Source: Chaetomidium leptoderma
Taxonomy: Eukaryota > Ascomycota > Sordariomycetes > Sordariales > Chaetomiaceae
Direction of reading: 5' to 3'
DNA: 64,000 nt
NCBI GenBank assembly: GCA_033296705.1
Contig: MU857003.1
Coordinates: forward strand, 1-64,000
A program made the translations under genes and the position numbers. Within the stretch, counting starts at the first letter, position 1. Each line of letters begins with the position of its first letter. Below the pieces are notes generated by a model. That model was not told the origin of the DNA and did not search any database. It worked only from the letters and a program-made list of their open reading frames with translations. This document shows positions 32,610-44,562 of the stretch, piece by piece.

Positions 32610-34544
32610 ATGTCCGACTCTGAAGAATCGGACCATCTCGGCTATTTGGTTGAGCAATCCGACAACAACGAATCCGAGTCGGATGGCTTGGATCATGATG
32701 AGTCCGGCTCTGGCTCCGACTCGGATGCCGCCGAGGGACCTTTCGAGTCCCACGGGCTCTTCGACCTGGAGGCGGCCGACTCGGACGGCGAGTCTGGGAG
32801 CTCGGATTCCGATGATGGATTGGATTCGTGGCCAGAGAGCCAACTCTTCCCGCAATTCATGCGCCTCCCCTTCGAGCTCCGCTACCAGATATGGAACTTC
32901 TTCTGCCCTGACCTCACCACCAAGTCCCGCGTGTACTGGTTTCTCGTTCAAGGGTACTACCGCGACAAGAAGAATGGTATGAGAGTTGTGGAAGGCCCAT
33001 TTCTGGAACAGCAAACCAGGGCCGCGCGCACCATGCTGGCCGTTCACCGCGAGAGCCATGAGCTTGCTCTGCAGGCTTTCCCTGACACCCTCACCTTCGG
33101 CGTCGATGCACGTGGCTGCATCAGGTTCAACTCCGAACAGGACATTGTTTATGTAGAATCCTTGGACGTCGAGATTGAGACAATGCCTCAGTTCCCTGGT
33201 TTCAGCGAGCACATCCGTCATCTTGGCGTCCACTTCCGCGTACTCGACAAGCTCAAAAGCCGGTCTTCTGCTGTCTTCGACACCTTCGCCAACCTGCAGA
33301 CAGTCCATTATCTTACCACGCCATCAGAACACAGGCCGCAGCATCTGCGCTGGTGCACTTCCGACCCGGTCAAGCGTTACTCTATCATGACATTTGAGGA
33401 GCAGCCAGGTCTCGGTGAAGACGCCCAACATTTGTACTGCTGGCCGGACGTCGAGCATCCTGCTTTTACCGAAGCTGAGATTCCTCTGGATGGGTTGGCC
33501 GAGGATCTCGCCGGCTACGACATCCGTATCGAGGGGGTGAGTTTCAATGGCGTGACAATCTGGCCCATGATCCAGTTCTTCCTTTCGGATGAACGGCTCG
33601 TTGAGGACCTTGAACCAGACCTCGATGACGAGTCGTCCGACGAAGACGGGGACGAACCGAATGAGTATGAGAGCGAGGGGATCGACGACTCTCGCATTAG
33701 CGACGACAGTTCAGGATCCGACCCAGATGACAGGCACCTGGTTGTATTGGATGACGATGATGGGCATCAGGATGAGGAGGGTAGCGAGGACGGTTCATCT
33801 GCCTTCTCCGAGTCGACCCCCCCCGGCGGGTACGACGGGATAATTGATCTCACAGGAGATGACCACGACAATATTGCCGGCTTCTCCAGCCCAGAACAGT
33901 CATCTGCAACTCTCCGAGGGTCAGATGAATCTGCACATGAATCTGATCCGCCAGCAGCTCGCGCTTCGAGACTAAAACGCCCAAGGGCACGCGTTGTTGA
34001 ATCCGATTCCGAGGATGGCTCAGAAGACGACCTTCCTCGGAAGCGAGCCCGCACAGAGAATCGTCCGAACCCGATCGTACTGTCCAGCGATGACGAGGAA
34101 GATGAGATGCGGAAAATGCGAACGAATCGCCGGGGTCGTGCCGTCATCTCCGAAGATGAAGACTCCGAAGGTGAAGACGAGGAGAAAGACGGCGAGGCCA
34201 ACGATAACACCGACCGGGCCCGAGACAAAGGTACCGACTGGTCGGGCATCTCCAGCTCTGGGGACGAGGACGACGGCAACGGCGATGAATCCGACCGAGG
34301 GGCCGCCAAGCCATTGACTCTCGCCGAGAAACTGCAACTGCATCGCGAACAGGTGCCGATTCCCCCGTCCGACAATGAGGATTCCGACGTTGAGGAGATG
34401 CCTGGTGACGACTACGATGCTCGAGATTACGCCGACTTTCAGGACGACGAAGAGGGTAACGAGATCTCAGAGGACGGCGATGACGATGATCAGCACGGCC
34501 ATGCCGTGGAAGACGAAGATGACGAGGGGGACTATGGCTATTGA
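32610..34544 (+). CDS. 2EXR-domain protein with long acidic disordered tail
   Basis: Single exon, 644 aa from the ATG at 32610 (the open frame extends further upstream, but this ATG begins the acidic leader directly). Residues 1-75 are Ser/Asp/Glu-rich. A 2EXR-type domain follows: FPQFMRLPFELRYQIWNFFCP, then a region of short strands and helices including MLAVHRESHELALQAFP. From about residue 330 the protein is almost entirely acidic and disordered, with several ESDSEDGSEDD-like blocks and a basic patch (RKRARTENRP) that may be an NLS. 2EXR proteins are abundant in filamentous fungi and have no assigned function. An acidic tail of this size suggests a nuclear protein contacting histones or other basic partners, which is inference only. 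Confidence 0.78.
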   Translation: MSDSEESDHLGYLVEQSDNNESESDGLDHDESGSGSDSDAAEGPFESHGLFDLEAADSDGESGSSDSDDGLDSWPESQLFPQFMRLPFELRYQIWNFFCPDLTTKSRVYWFLVQGYYRDKKNGMRVVEGPFLEQQTRAARTMLAVHRESHELALQAFPDTLTFGVDARGCIRFNSEQDIVYVESLDVEIETMPQFPGFSEHIRHLGVHFRVLDKLKSRSSAVFDTFANLQTVHYLTTPSEHRPQHLRWCTSDPVKRYSIMTFEEQPGLGEDAQHLYCWPDVEHPAFTEAEIPLDGLAEDLAGYDIRIEGVSFNGVTIWPMIQFFLSDERLVEDLEPDLDDESSDEDGDEPNEYESEGIDDSRISDDSSGSDPDDRHLVVLDDDDGHQDEEGSEDGSSAFSESTPPGGYDGIIDLTGDDHDNIAGFSSPEQSSATLRGSDESAHESDPPAARASRLKRPRARVVESDSEDGSEDDLPRKRARTENRPNPIVLSSDDEEDEMRKMRTNRRGRAVISEDEDSEGEDEEKDGEANDNTDRARDKGTDWSGISSSGDEDDGNGDESDRGAAKPLTLAEKLQLHREQVPIPPSDNEDSDVEEMPGDDYDARDYADFQDDEEGNEISEDGDDDDQHGHAVEDEDDEGDYGY

Positions 34545-34803
34545 CCCAATATTTGGAGAGCTAGACACGGGTTACACATCTGTGAATAGGTAATGGATGG
34601 CCGTCTTTGGTCATATGCAACTGCTCTCACAGATTTTGAGGCAAGGTGCGAGTGATCAATCATCAGTCAGTTCATACATGATCCGTTTCTGTCGACTACA
34701 TGATGCCTAAAATTGTCTGTCGCCCCTGAAATCCAAAGAATATATCCCCACGCTAACCAGGTCCCACGCATACATCGTCTAGTGTTAAACAACAATTGAA
34801 GTA

Positions 34804-36451
34804 TTACAAGGCCGGCCCTTCCCAGCTCTCCCTCCTTAGCCTTCCAAACCACGCCTGCTTGTGGGGAAAGGTAATCTCCTTCTCCTTTGTAAATCCAGCA
34901 TACTCCAAATATTGGATGAACCTGTCTCGGCTGTTAGCATGTATTGTGACCTGGCAAACCACTGATGAAGAACGACATTGCTGACCTTGCATTATCCACC
35001 CTCGGCTCCAAGCAGATGCTCATGGTCCGATAATCTGCACAGAACAGCCAGTGCACCAGGCTAGTCAGCCAGCTCTGCACCCGCCCCCGCGCCCACTCCT
35101 CGCCAATCAACACATGGCACCCCCGGTCCCAATCGTCCACCGCCGCGCCGGCATACCGGCCCAGCAGATCCTCCTTGACCCAGTACAGCTCAAAGTACCC
35201 AAACGGCACGCCGTCCCACAGCCCAATCGCCGGGAAACTGTGGCGGCTGTGCAGGGCATTCGTCAGGAACTTGGACGCGTACCCGCCCCAGAAGGCCGAC
35301 ACGCGCGGGTTGCCGTGCCACATCTCGAGCAGCGCCGAATCCATCATGGACAGGAGACAGGCCTGCTGCGTCGGCGGCAGCGACGGCGGCTTAGGCCCGA
35401 CGGGGCCCATGTAGGGCACCGGCTTGGGCGACGCGGACGCGACCCGGAACGAGAGGTACTGCCCCACCGAGGGGACGAAGCGAGTGTAAAAGACCTCGCC
35501 CATGCGCGGCGGTTTCGGGCGGAGCGGGTGTCGGACGTGGTTGGTGATGGTGTACTGCAGCGGCGCGGGCGGGTAGTACGTCGGGAGGTGGGACGCGCTG
35601 AAGAAGGGCCCGATGGGGACCGAGGGTGCGCTGGTGAGGGAGGCGGGCGTGGCAGCGCCGGGGAGGTCGCCCGCGTCGGCGATCGCCAGGTGGGGCTGGA
35701 TGGCCGCATGGTGGTCTGCTTGTGCTGGCGATCCGGGTCGGCTCGTGATTGGCGATCCGGGATACGACCGGAGGTTTCTGCCAGGCACTGGCTGGAGAGT
35801 AAACAGGAACAAGCGCCCCGGTATTTGCCAGAACATGTGCCGCGTGACAAACATGTTGGCCCAGATGTCATCGGTATCCACCAGCGCCGTCCCGACGGAC
35901 GAGTTGAGATTCGCGATGAGTCCCATGCGCTCCAGCTTTGGTATCAGGTTCCGCCCACGCAGCACGCCGTCCCGCTTGATGCGCACCCGCCAATCGCCCC
36001 GCGGTTTGCCGGCGTTCGGGGTCAACTTAGAAGCCTCGGTCTCCAGCGTCGCGGACGGAGGGTGCTGGTGGAAATACCAGTAGAGCGTGACCCAGAGCAT
36101 CATGGCAATCTGTCGGGTAGGGCTTGCGGCAGGCCTAAAGTCGGAATTGGAGGGGTTCGAAATGGACGAGATGAAGATGCTGTCGTTCTGCAGCGTCGGT
36201 TCCCTGAACGAGTGTAGGTGTGGCCTTTTCTCCAGCTTGGGCACCCCTTCAGCGGGCCCCTGACCTGCGGCCGTGTTGGTTCCACCATCGTCGCTGTCGC
36301 CGCCGTCCTCGGTGTGTATGACGATCGTCCAGCCGGTTGGGAAGGCACTGTTGTGCGCTGTAAGCTCGTTGGACTTGAAGAACAGGCCTGCAAAGACCGG
36401 CGTCACGGTGATGTGCTGCCCGTCGGGCAGGTGGATGATTTGAGGCCCCAT
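34804..36451 (-). CDS. Siderophore-type N-acyltransferase (SidF/SidL, IucB/AlcB-like)
   Basis: Two exons, 36451-34986 and 34921-34804 (64-nt intron), 527 aa. The family transfers an acyl group from acyl-CoA to N5-hydroxyornithine during fungal siderophore synthesis (SidF: anhydromevalonyl; SidL: acetyl). The N-terminal HLPDGQHITVTPVFAGLFF and the C-terminal GNAT-like core are typical: WGGYASKFL, HSRHSFPAIGLWDG, FGYFELYWVKEDLLGRY, DDWDRGCHVLIGEE, EPRVDNARFIQYLEYAGF and TFPHKQ. I start at 36451 because the peptide upstream is basic low-complexity with no ATG. The usual partners (NRPS, ornithine monooxygenase, ABC transporter) are not in this window, so the substrate stays open. The C-terminus WEGPAL is not a canonical peroxisomal signal. 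Confidence 0.86.
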
Positions 36452-36984
36452 TGACGCTGCGGTACGAGTGTGACGTCGAGGTCTGGGCAGCAGGAGGGAG
36501 CGCTTTGATGTAATGTCCGAGCCTAAGAATCGCAAGAATCGCGGGGTATAAGTACGGGGAAGCGGGGGCAAGCAAGCCCCTCCTGGTTGTCGTTAAGTGA
36601 ACCGCCGCAGTGAACTGGACGGACTGGGCCGAGGCTCTCGCGTGGCAGCGGTGGGTCGTTATTTCATTTTGGCTACGACGATTGTGGCGAGACGTGATCG
36701 TGTGAATGCTGTGTCACAGCTGGCAGCGAGCTCGCTGAAATTGCCTTCGATCAATCCGCGGAAGGATCCTTGGTGGGGGGCACGATGGAGGGGTTCCCAG
36801 GAACAGCGAAAATGCGGTCATAGCTCCCACCGCCTAGGCGGCCGATCACCCCACTGCCGGCTTGGCCGAGTCGCGTGATAGGGAAGTGGTTTTTTATCCC
36901 CATCAACATCCGATTGCAATTCTTCTATTGCTCGGGGTCTCCGAAGGTGAAAGTACACGATTCTATCCGGCCTATCGTCTACTG
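36452..36984. other. Intergenic upstream of the acyltransferase
   Basis: Holds the acyltransferase promoter and the MCU 3' flank. No gene recognised. No GATA-type cluster was counted systematically. Confidence 0.45.
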
Positions 36985-38592
36985 TCATGAACTCGACTCG
37001 TCCTTCTTCTTCGACTCATCCATCTTTTCCTCCGACTCGTCCATCTTTTTTCTTTCTTCCTCGGTGTACTCCTCGTCCTTCTCCTTCTCCGATGACCGCG
37101 CCTTGTGGCCGGCCTTGCTCCGCTCTTCGGTCAAAACCTCCTTCACCTTGTCTCCAACCTCCTTTGCTTCGTCCCAATCAACGTCGTACTCGACTGCGAC
37201 CACCTTGATTTCGCGTCGCAGCGCGTTTGCTTCTTGGACGAGCTGCTGCCACTTGTTGGCATCGAAACCGCGCGCCTCGTAGAGGGCGTTCTGGCGGCGC
37301 GAGACGGTCACATTCATGGCCGCCCTGTAACTCAAGTCCTTGCTGATGTACAGGAACCACAGATAACCGCCCATGATGGTCGATAGACCAGCGAGATACG
37401 TTATCGGCTCGACAAGGTCCCTAGGAAACGCTGTTAGTCACTATGACTCCCCCAAAGACCGACCGGTCCTTCGAGCACTTACCAACCAAACTCGGTATGA
37501 AAGGACACATAATACACTACCCCCCACCAGCCGGCGAGCAAGCCGAACCCCCCTTTCGCGAGCAGGTTAGCGCCTTTGTGCGCGAGAAGGTCGCACTCCC
37601 GCTTTATCCTAGAGAGCTCGTCAATCTGCCAACTCATCTTGCGGAGCTGGGCGCGCATATAGTAGGTCCGGTCGCCGAACGAAGGCACGCTGACGCGCAT
37701 CTCGACGTTGTACCCCTCGATTTCGACGGCGAACTCCCGGCCGCGCGCGGCGTCACGGATAAAGTCGCCCATCTCGGTGCTGTTGCTCCAGCGGACCCAG
37801 TTCTTATCCGATCCCTCTCGCTCGGGGCCCTCGTGGCCAAGGCCTGAATACGACGCAACATGTGTTCGGTTGTTATTTCGGGACCCGCCCTCTGTGTCCC
37901 TCTGCTTCGCTTCGGACCTCGTCGTTGGTTTGTTGTCGCCGTCTGCGGCATCCTCGGCGCGGAAATACACGCTGGGTATCTTCTCTTTGCCGTCTTCGAC
38001 CACCGGCGGGATTTCGGCTTGAATCAAGCGCTCGACATACGATAGGGGCTGTTGGGGGTGAATAAGCAGCGCGAGAGGTTGGATTGTGTCATTGGGTGAG
38101 ATAGACCGCCCGTAGTCGTGCTTGCTGTTATTGTCTTGGTCTTTCTCTACCATGATGGGAAGCGGGAGAATCAGTTTCAGCAGCCGCGTTGGGGTCGTCA
38201 AGAGTTTGCCTGTACCGAGAATCAGCAGTGGTAGGTCGAAGCCGCGACGTGGGGCCGAGGGGGTCTCAACACGGACCCTTTGTTACCGGCGCAATCGTCT
38301 TCCCGTTCTTTTCTACCGGTGGGTTGTCGGCCCCTTGTCGATGCCATGGTCGTTGGACTTGATTTTGTCTGGCCCTCACATCCTGTTCTTGCTCATCCAG
38401 CGCCTTCTGGTTCAGTTTCTTAGCCTTGGCTTCAGGCTCGGTCTGGTCTGGTTCCGCAGTCGAAACACTCCTCGGGGAGTGGGTTGTGAATACTGGAGCG
38501 AATCGTGTCTGAGCTCGGCAGTGTGCTGCAAGCTGCCAGATCGGCGAGCCACGTATCAGCTGGCGTTGTAGTCGCCCGAATGCATAGTTCAT
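36985..38592 (-). CDS. MCU: Mitochondrial calcium uniporter pore subunit (MCU)
   Basis: Three exons: 38592-38317, 38264-37483 and 37420-36985; 497 aa. The pore protein moves Ca2+ into the matrix across the inner mitochondrial membrane. The N-terminus (MNYAFGRLQRQLIRGSPIW) is a credible presequence. The middle contains PLALLIHPQQPLSYVERLIQAEIP and WSNSTEMGDFIRDAA of the MCU N-terminal domain. After a coiled coil, the first membrane helix ends at a TG|G codon split by an intron and leads straight into the selectivity filter WDLVEP (353-358, equivalent to WDIMEP), followed by the second helix ending in YLWFLYISKDLSYRA. The first intron (52 nt, 38316-38265) is the least certain call. The C-terminus has repeated KMDES units. 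No EMRE or MICU gene is nearby. Confidence 0.9.
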
Positions 38593-38916
38593 GGCGACTT
38601 TTCTGGTGCTCTGCGGGATGTTCTCCGTCTTAGTCAATGTGAAGCCGCGATCCTAAGGGTTGGTGTTTTGTTAAAGGGATGCCGGTGGGGACGGACACCT
38701 TGTTGGCTGGTTCGGCAAGACTAGTGACGTCATCACCAGCACCGGATAGGTAGGTATCCTTGGCGCCAAGTAAGGGTAACTTGCTTGGTGTGCTTGGTGG
38801 CAGCACTGAGCAGCCCCACCCTCACCCAAGCGTCGAAACACGCTGCGACTTTTCGACACCCAATTCACACCAGCACGTCGCTGTCAGTCGACCCGCAGTT
38901 AGCGGACGCGCCAAAT
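38593..38916. promoter_or_regulatory. Shared divergent promoter, MCU / VFA1
   Basis: The two genes are transcribed outward from this 324-base gap, which must carry both promoters. It includes a near-palindromic GGTAGGTATCC around 38750. Confidence 0.5.
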
Positions 38917-39677
38917 ATGGCATTTCCCAACGTTTACACACACCGCAAGGTGGCAGACACGAAAGCCAAGTCCTGCGACATTTGCTTCAAGCTCAGCTGC
39001 AGCGTGCTCATCACCTCGGACAACAGAGTCTGCTGCCCCCGTGCCCAACATTCTCCTCCTCGGCCGCCCCCGAGTATTGCATGACCTTGAAGCTAACAAT
39101 CTTCAGGACTGGTTCTACGTCTGCCCCTCCCACCTCAAAGATACCGGCTTTTGCACCCCCAAGATCGACCATGCCGCCATCGAGGCACGCAAAAAGCGCG
39201 AGCTCGAAGAGGAGGTAGAGCGTGTAAAGAAGGAATACGAGGAGAAGCAGAAGAAAAAGAAGGAGAAGGCAGAGAAGGGCGAAAAGAAAGATGAAGTAGA
39301 AGACAAGAAGGGCAAGGATGGCAAGTCGGGCGAGGACATCAATAAGTCCCAAGACAAGCCAGAGCCAGTCAGGAACCCCAACACTCGGCTGCTTGCTGGT
39401 CCCGCAACTGACGATATTCGATCCAGATCAAGGACGGTACGGCCACCTCGCCAGCGGAGGAGGAGGGGGAGGAGGAAGAACCCCGCGTGTTTGAGCTCAA
39501 GAGGTCAGAAGGCCTGTTCATGTCTGTCGTCACTCGCACTAACAGCCCGGCGCCCGCAGCACCTTCTACCAGCAACGGGTGAACAGAAAGAGGCAAGCCG
39601 AGATTGCTAAACGTAACCGCGAGCGGATGCAAAATCCCACCTTTTTCCCGTCGGTGCCCAAAAACCTTCCATCATAA
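38917..39677 (+). CDS. VFA1: Vps4-associated protein 1
   Basis: Four exons: 38917-39027, 39107-39367, 39427-39503 and 39560-39677; 188 aa, all joins in phase. Vfa1 binds the AAA ATPase Vps4 and stimulates its disassembly of ESCRT-III on endosomes. The N-terminus NVYTHRKVADTKAKSCDICFKLS with DWFYVCPSHLKDTGFC forms the conserved four-Cys zinc-binding module (CxxC and CxxH-type spacing). The middle is a long charged coiled coil rich in Lys/Glu, and the C-terminus STFYQQRVNRKRQAEIAKRN is the conserved Vps4-contacting tail. The length matches yeast Vfa1 (about 200 aa). Confidence 0.93.
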
Positions 39678-41878
39678 GGCAACCCAACCCGACAACCCCA
39701 CGAACTCAGGGAGGTCCAGCCCAGAGCCGATGGACGGCTATCAAACGCCTTGACTTCACTCTGACACAAACGTCCAAGAAAAACCGATTGGCTGGTCTCC
39801 GCCTACTTCCTGTCCACTCGAAGGAGGATGCTGACGGTTCACGGCGGGGTTGGATACGACTTATACGCATCGAATGGGGGTGCGACTGCGCTACTGCCAG
39901 ACGCACAGTTCTTGAGCGATTGGCCTGGAGAAATTCTCCCCATCCCACCATCCATTGGCGTCCCTTGACCACCGGCACTGGCAGCTTTCCAACGCCCGCC
40001 GCCTCATACCCCCACTGCCAACAGCTTGTACTGCTTACTGCAGCGTTAAGACGACCTTATCCCCAAATTAAAACGCCCTCCTGCTGACATGTCCAGGATA
40101 GGCCGCGGGATGTACGTAGTGTGTCCCTCAAGTGTTAGTTCACAAATACGCCGCCAGTTGGCAACATGAAGGACGGGGACCAGGTCGTCTTGGGTTACAA
40201 TTCCAAACGCTGCTGCACGACGACCTAACATCCCGGCCACGCGCTCCTTGAGACGCTAATGATACCCGTATAGTGTATACGTATCATGGCATTGGGGACG
40301 ATCGGAGGGCGGGAGCGTGCAGCTTGCACTGTCCAGGCCGAACTCTCGACCCTCCAGCCGTGGTCTTCCGTGACATCAGATTCTCGCCAAGGCCCAGTTT
40401 GCAGATTGACCTCCCTTCTTCCCGGCCTATCTTTTCTCCATCTGACAGCCAACTCTGGGAGAATGGAGTTGCTTACAGTGCCGTGGGGGGACATCACCCC
40501 CGCTCCGCCGCAGCGAGTATTGCAATCCCGATCATTACCACAAGTACTCTCCTGGTTCAAATATTAACTCCGGGGAGGGAAGACCTGGTTGGAAGCGTCC
40601 GTGACCGAACCTCGATGCCTGGAGGACTACCTACAATACGCCAGCGGTGACTACTAGTTTATCTACTTGAGTCCCGCGACATCTCAGTCCCCGTGTCTGG
40701 CAAAGTCTTTCCACCCACCCTCTCATGTCCCGGAAAGGTGCGGTTGCATCGGGAAAGCATGCCCGCTGCATCATAAGGATTTAGTGCTGACAGATGTGCT
40801 GTCACCCCACAACAGCCGTCTTTTTGATGACTGGTTTCCTGCACCGTCAGCCGTCTCTCATCAGCCTTGGATGCAGGCCGGTTATCTTCGGGGCCCCTGT
40901 CAGCCATATGTGGAGACCTGGTGCGAACGGGACAACCTGCAGAGGATGTTGTTCTCTCGTCTCTCTTGAGCATGCCAACCAGGCAGAGGGATGTTGCCCA
41001 TGTCGGCATTGGCATAATTGAAGGTGTGAAGGGCATGACAGGTTGGCGTCGATCTCCATGACTCGACGACTATTTTCCCAAAATGCAAGAGTAAAACCGG
41101 GAAGGAATCACTCTTAGGAATGTGTAGGTTTGGATCTTGCGAGGAGATGTGACCGGGAGTTGAACACCTGGTGCATGGGCAACTGAATTGAATCGGACTC
41201 TTTCTCTCAGACCCATCTATGGGCGGTCATCTGGCTCAGCTGGTCAGCGTTGGATACAAGCCGAGTAATTTTGTTGAGTTACAGCGGGATTAATGCTGTG
41301 CGAGAGGCGACCGCTTCCTAGAGTGACCCGACACATAAAACGTACCTCAGCAACGACCAGTGACACGTTTCTTGATGTTGTACTAGAACTTGGGTCCAAG
41401 CACTCTTAGCCGTTGCCTATGGAATCAAGACCCCGCACCTGAAAGGGGTCATGGGCTCTTCCAAGTCGGGTGATATGTAAACAAAGGCATCAGGGGTATC
41501 CAATGCCAAGGGTTCGGACATAGTCACAGAGGAAGGCTAGTTTGGCAATTAAGAGCTGAGCACGCGATTTTGGCCTTGATGGAGCGTCCCAGTTCGCCTG
41601 TCAAGCTCCTCAGACAGCAGACAGGGAGGCAGACAATATACAATGACGGAGTACAGGTAGGGATTTGGCGGGCTGGGTCCTCGCCAAGGGCCGCAAAGGT
41701 GAACACCCACCTCATTATCCCAGAGGAGAAAGTCCAGGACCACTTTGAGCACAGGATTTGTCGTAATACCCTGAGCTTGCGACGCTAGTGGTAGGCGATG
41801 GGCCGTTGATGGTTATACCGGAGGAGCCTAATCTGCCCTCAACTGATATTGGCGACCCCGTTCTTCAGGTCTCAACCA
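39678..41878. other. 2.2 kb gene-poor stretch
   Basis: Lies between two 3' ends (VFA1 plus, YVH1 minus). Open frames are short and conflicting, without domains. The right half (about 41,100-41,800) is more AT-rich. I see no RNA gene, transposon end or repeat. Confidence 0.45.
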
Positions 41879-43095
41879 TCATAGGTTCTCTTTGCATCTC
41901 TCACCACCAGCGCCAGATGCGGCCACGGCGGGTTCCCTCGCCATCCCCGGTGGCATGCGGATGCCTAGAGCGGCCATTCGGTCGGCAATCGCGCCGGGAC
42001 CGCTATTCCCCCTGTTCTCGGTGACAACCTTGTCGACCTTGCTATTCTGCAGTGAGAAAGCCGGAGCAACCCATTCGCCACAGCTACACTTGAAGCCTTG
42101 CCAGGCATAACGGCCAATGGACGCCACGCACTTGGCGTTCGGGCAAATGAGGCGGCCGTCCAGGGCGCCCTCTTCAAGGATCGGGCGCATCCACGACAGC
42201 GCCTCGATGAAGAAGTGCGGACAATCGGGCCGCTCCGCGTTGCCCGGGCCTTGATGTGGCACAATGAATGCACCGGTAGCCAACACGCGACGGCATTTTT
42301 TACACCTGAGCTCCGTGCCTGCTTCCGCGCCGTTTGTCCCCCTTGCCTCGGCGCTACCCCCTTGCGCCGCCTCGTCCTCAAACCGCAAGAAATCAGGCGC
42401 CCTCCCGATGCGCGCCGCGTCCTCGACCTCCCGCTTGTACAGCCAGCGCTGGTATGCCGGCTCCTTTTCGACGGCATCGTCGCTGGCAGCCGGGCAGCCC
42501 ATGTCCCACCACATCTCGAGCTGGCGCATGAAGCCGTCGTTGGGTTCGGCAATGGGCCGGGTCTCGCGGACCCATTCAAGGGCCTGCGCTACTGCCTGCT
42601 CGGACTTTGTGGTCGGATCCGCCTGGCCAAAGCGGTGCGGGTGTTTCCATAGGAGGTAGGCAATGATGGCGGTCACCGATCGGGACTTGCCCATTGCGCA
42701 ATGCACCAGAACGGCGCCGGGTGAGGAACCATTGGGGGAGGCTGTCGACGGGGCCCTGTCGTCGGCGGTCGAACCCTCCGCCGCTACCGCGCCGTGGAGC
42801 CCCCGGTCGATGAAACGTACCATCTTAGGAATGTGCACGAGGATGTCTTGGTCCTCCATGTCGTCGATGTCGATGCTGAGGTGCTTGACATTTCTGAATA
42901 CATCGTCGTCCCGGTCCAGCGAGTACTTGATGACGGAGAGAATGTGGCTTATTTTGTGTTCCTGGATGGGCCGGGTACGGTTGACGCCAAAAACGCTGCA
43001 GCGCGTCAGTTTTTAGGGTCGGCAACAATCCGCCACGAGCGCACTCACCCACCGACATAGAGCTCATCAGCCCCGTTGATCCGGTTCAACGCCAT
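41879..43095 (-). CDS. YVH1: Dual-specificity phosphatase Yvh1 (DUSP12), ribosome maturation factor
   Basis: Two exons, 43095-43049 and 42995-41879 (53-nt intron), 387 aa. Yvh1 releases Mrt4 from pre-60S ribosomes through its C-terminal zinc domain; the phosphatase activity is dispensable for this in yeast. The catalytic loop HCAMGKSRS (Cys115, Arg121) is intact and preceded by DMEDQDILVHIPKMV with the general-acid Asp region. The zinc domain shows CKKCRR, FIVPHQ, CPHFFIEALSWM and LICPNAKCVASIGRYAWQGFKCSCGEWVAPAF split across the C-terminal half; these are family hallmarks. An acid-rich loop between the WPD region and the catalytic Cys is longer than in yeast. Confidence 0.95.
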
Positions 43096-44562
43096 ATTTC
43101 CAAATGGGTTTTGCCCCGAATTTTGAAGTGTAGTTTGAGTCCCACGACGGGGCGGGATTGTGTGTTTTGGCTTGTGATGGGACAAATTTTGGGCTCTGCC
43201 CCGCACCCGACCCATCGATGAGTCTGCGGGGCAGCCTGAGATCCCGGTGTCTCGGTCGTGTTTCTGAACTTGGGAGGGATGCACAGGAGAAACGCCAAGG
43301 AGGCGGCGGTGTTGGCATATCTTGAACAACCTTAAGAAGCAACGACGGAGGTGACAATCACTAATTCAATACTTTTCTATCGTTCGTGGGCATGGTCGGT
43401 CATGAGTACAAGAAAAATGGGTTACCTTCCCTACGCCCCAAGCACCCTCCCCACCCCCGAATTTCCAGATGCGCCATGATGCTCCCAAACCGCGTCCATG
43501 CTGACCCTTACCGGGTAAGATAAAATACAAACCCAGAATTTGAGCGGCCATGATAGCTAATCCGTTGAAAAACATGAAACGGGTGACCGAGAATGATCCA
43601 AAGTAAATCGTGACGCCGTATGAACCCGAGCCTAGGCGCCGTGGCGTTTGTTATGCAGAATGTCTAGGTCATAACTTCATTTTAGCCCGACGACACTTGC
43701 TGTACTTGTTGACAAACTGTCACGAATAGCTGATGGAATGTGCCCGGGCCAGTCAATAGGGGGAGGGCTGCCGAAAGTGCACCAGCACCGTAGAGACCGA
43801 CAGAGCATATTGTACCCAATAAGGTATTCCTGATGCCTATGATGAGACGTCGCCACCGGGCCGATAGCGACTTTTCAAAAGAATTCGAACGCCCCGTCAC
43901 GGGTGCACCGGAGAGAAGTTGCCTCGGTGGCCTCCCGCGGCAGTTGTTGTTGAGGGCCCTTGTCCTCGGACGATACCGCGTTGGGGACCGAGGAGCCCAA
44001 GAACCTGGTGGGATAATAATTGCTGAAGGGCTGCCAGCCGTGCCTTTGCATGATACCGGCCAGGGGCGATGCGGCAACACGCTTCCTGCCGGAACAAGGA
44101 GCCAGGGCCGCGATCCTCCACCCAAGCAACGTAGCATCCAACCTGCCCCGGTCAACGTCCCCAACGGCGGCCAGATCGGCCAAATTTCTTGCCGCCCCAC
44201 TTGCGCAGACCGAAGGCCAAAAGCTCCAGAAGATGGCAAGATACTGAAGCCCCGACGAGTAGGTACCGCCCTGTTGATGAATTTGGACCCTGCGCTTGGT
44301 GGGATGCACTGTACGGCACGCGCTTCGGCTCCTTCCGGCCTCCTTGCCGCGTTTGGCCCTCGCGCAACCAAGGGCACAGCCCGAGGAGCTCTCTTCAGCC
44401 TTCCGCACCCCCCTGAGTTGGCGGAACTGCCAAACGCGGCGCGGCGAAACAGGGAGGACCGCGAGCGACCCCACGTGACGCCTGTCCCCCCCAACGTCCG
44501 ATGCCATCCATGGCCGGGCCCCTGTGTATCCCATCTATCCGCGACACGAGCGAACGGAAGGC
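43096..44562. other. 1.5 kb intergenic, YVH1 promoter and zinc-finger gene 3' flank
   Basis: A 341-codon minus-strand open frame (43682-44707) spans part of this stretch, but it overlaps the zinc-finger gene in another frame and its peptide is unlike a folded protein. No supported gene. Confidence 0.5.

Noticed and set aside
32043..33308. 421-codon minus-strand open frame
   Set aside because: Antisense to the 2EXR gene, whose sense strand has recognisable domain sequence.
35051..36217. 388-codon plus-strand open frame
   Set aside because: It is the antisense shadow of the siderophore-type acyltransferase exon; GC-rich third positions keep the opposite strand open.
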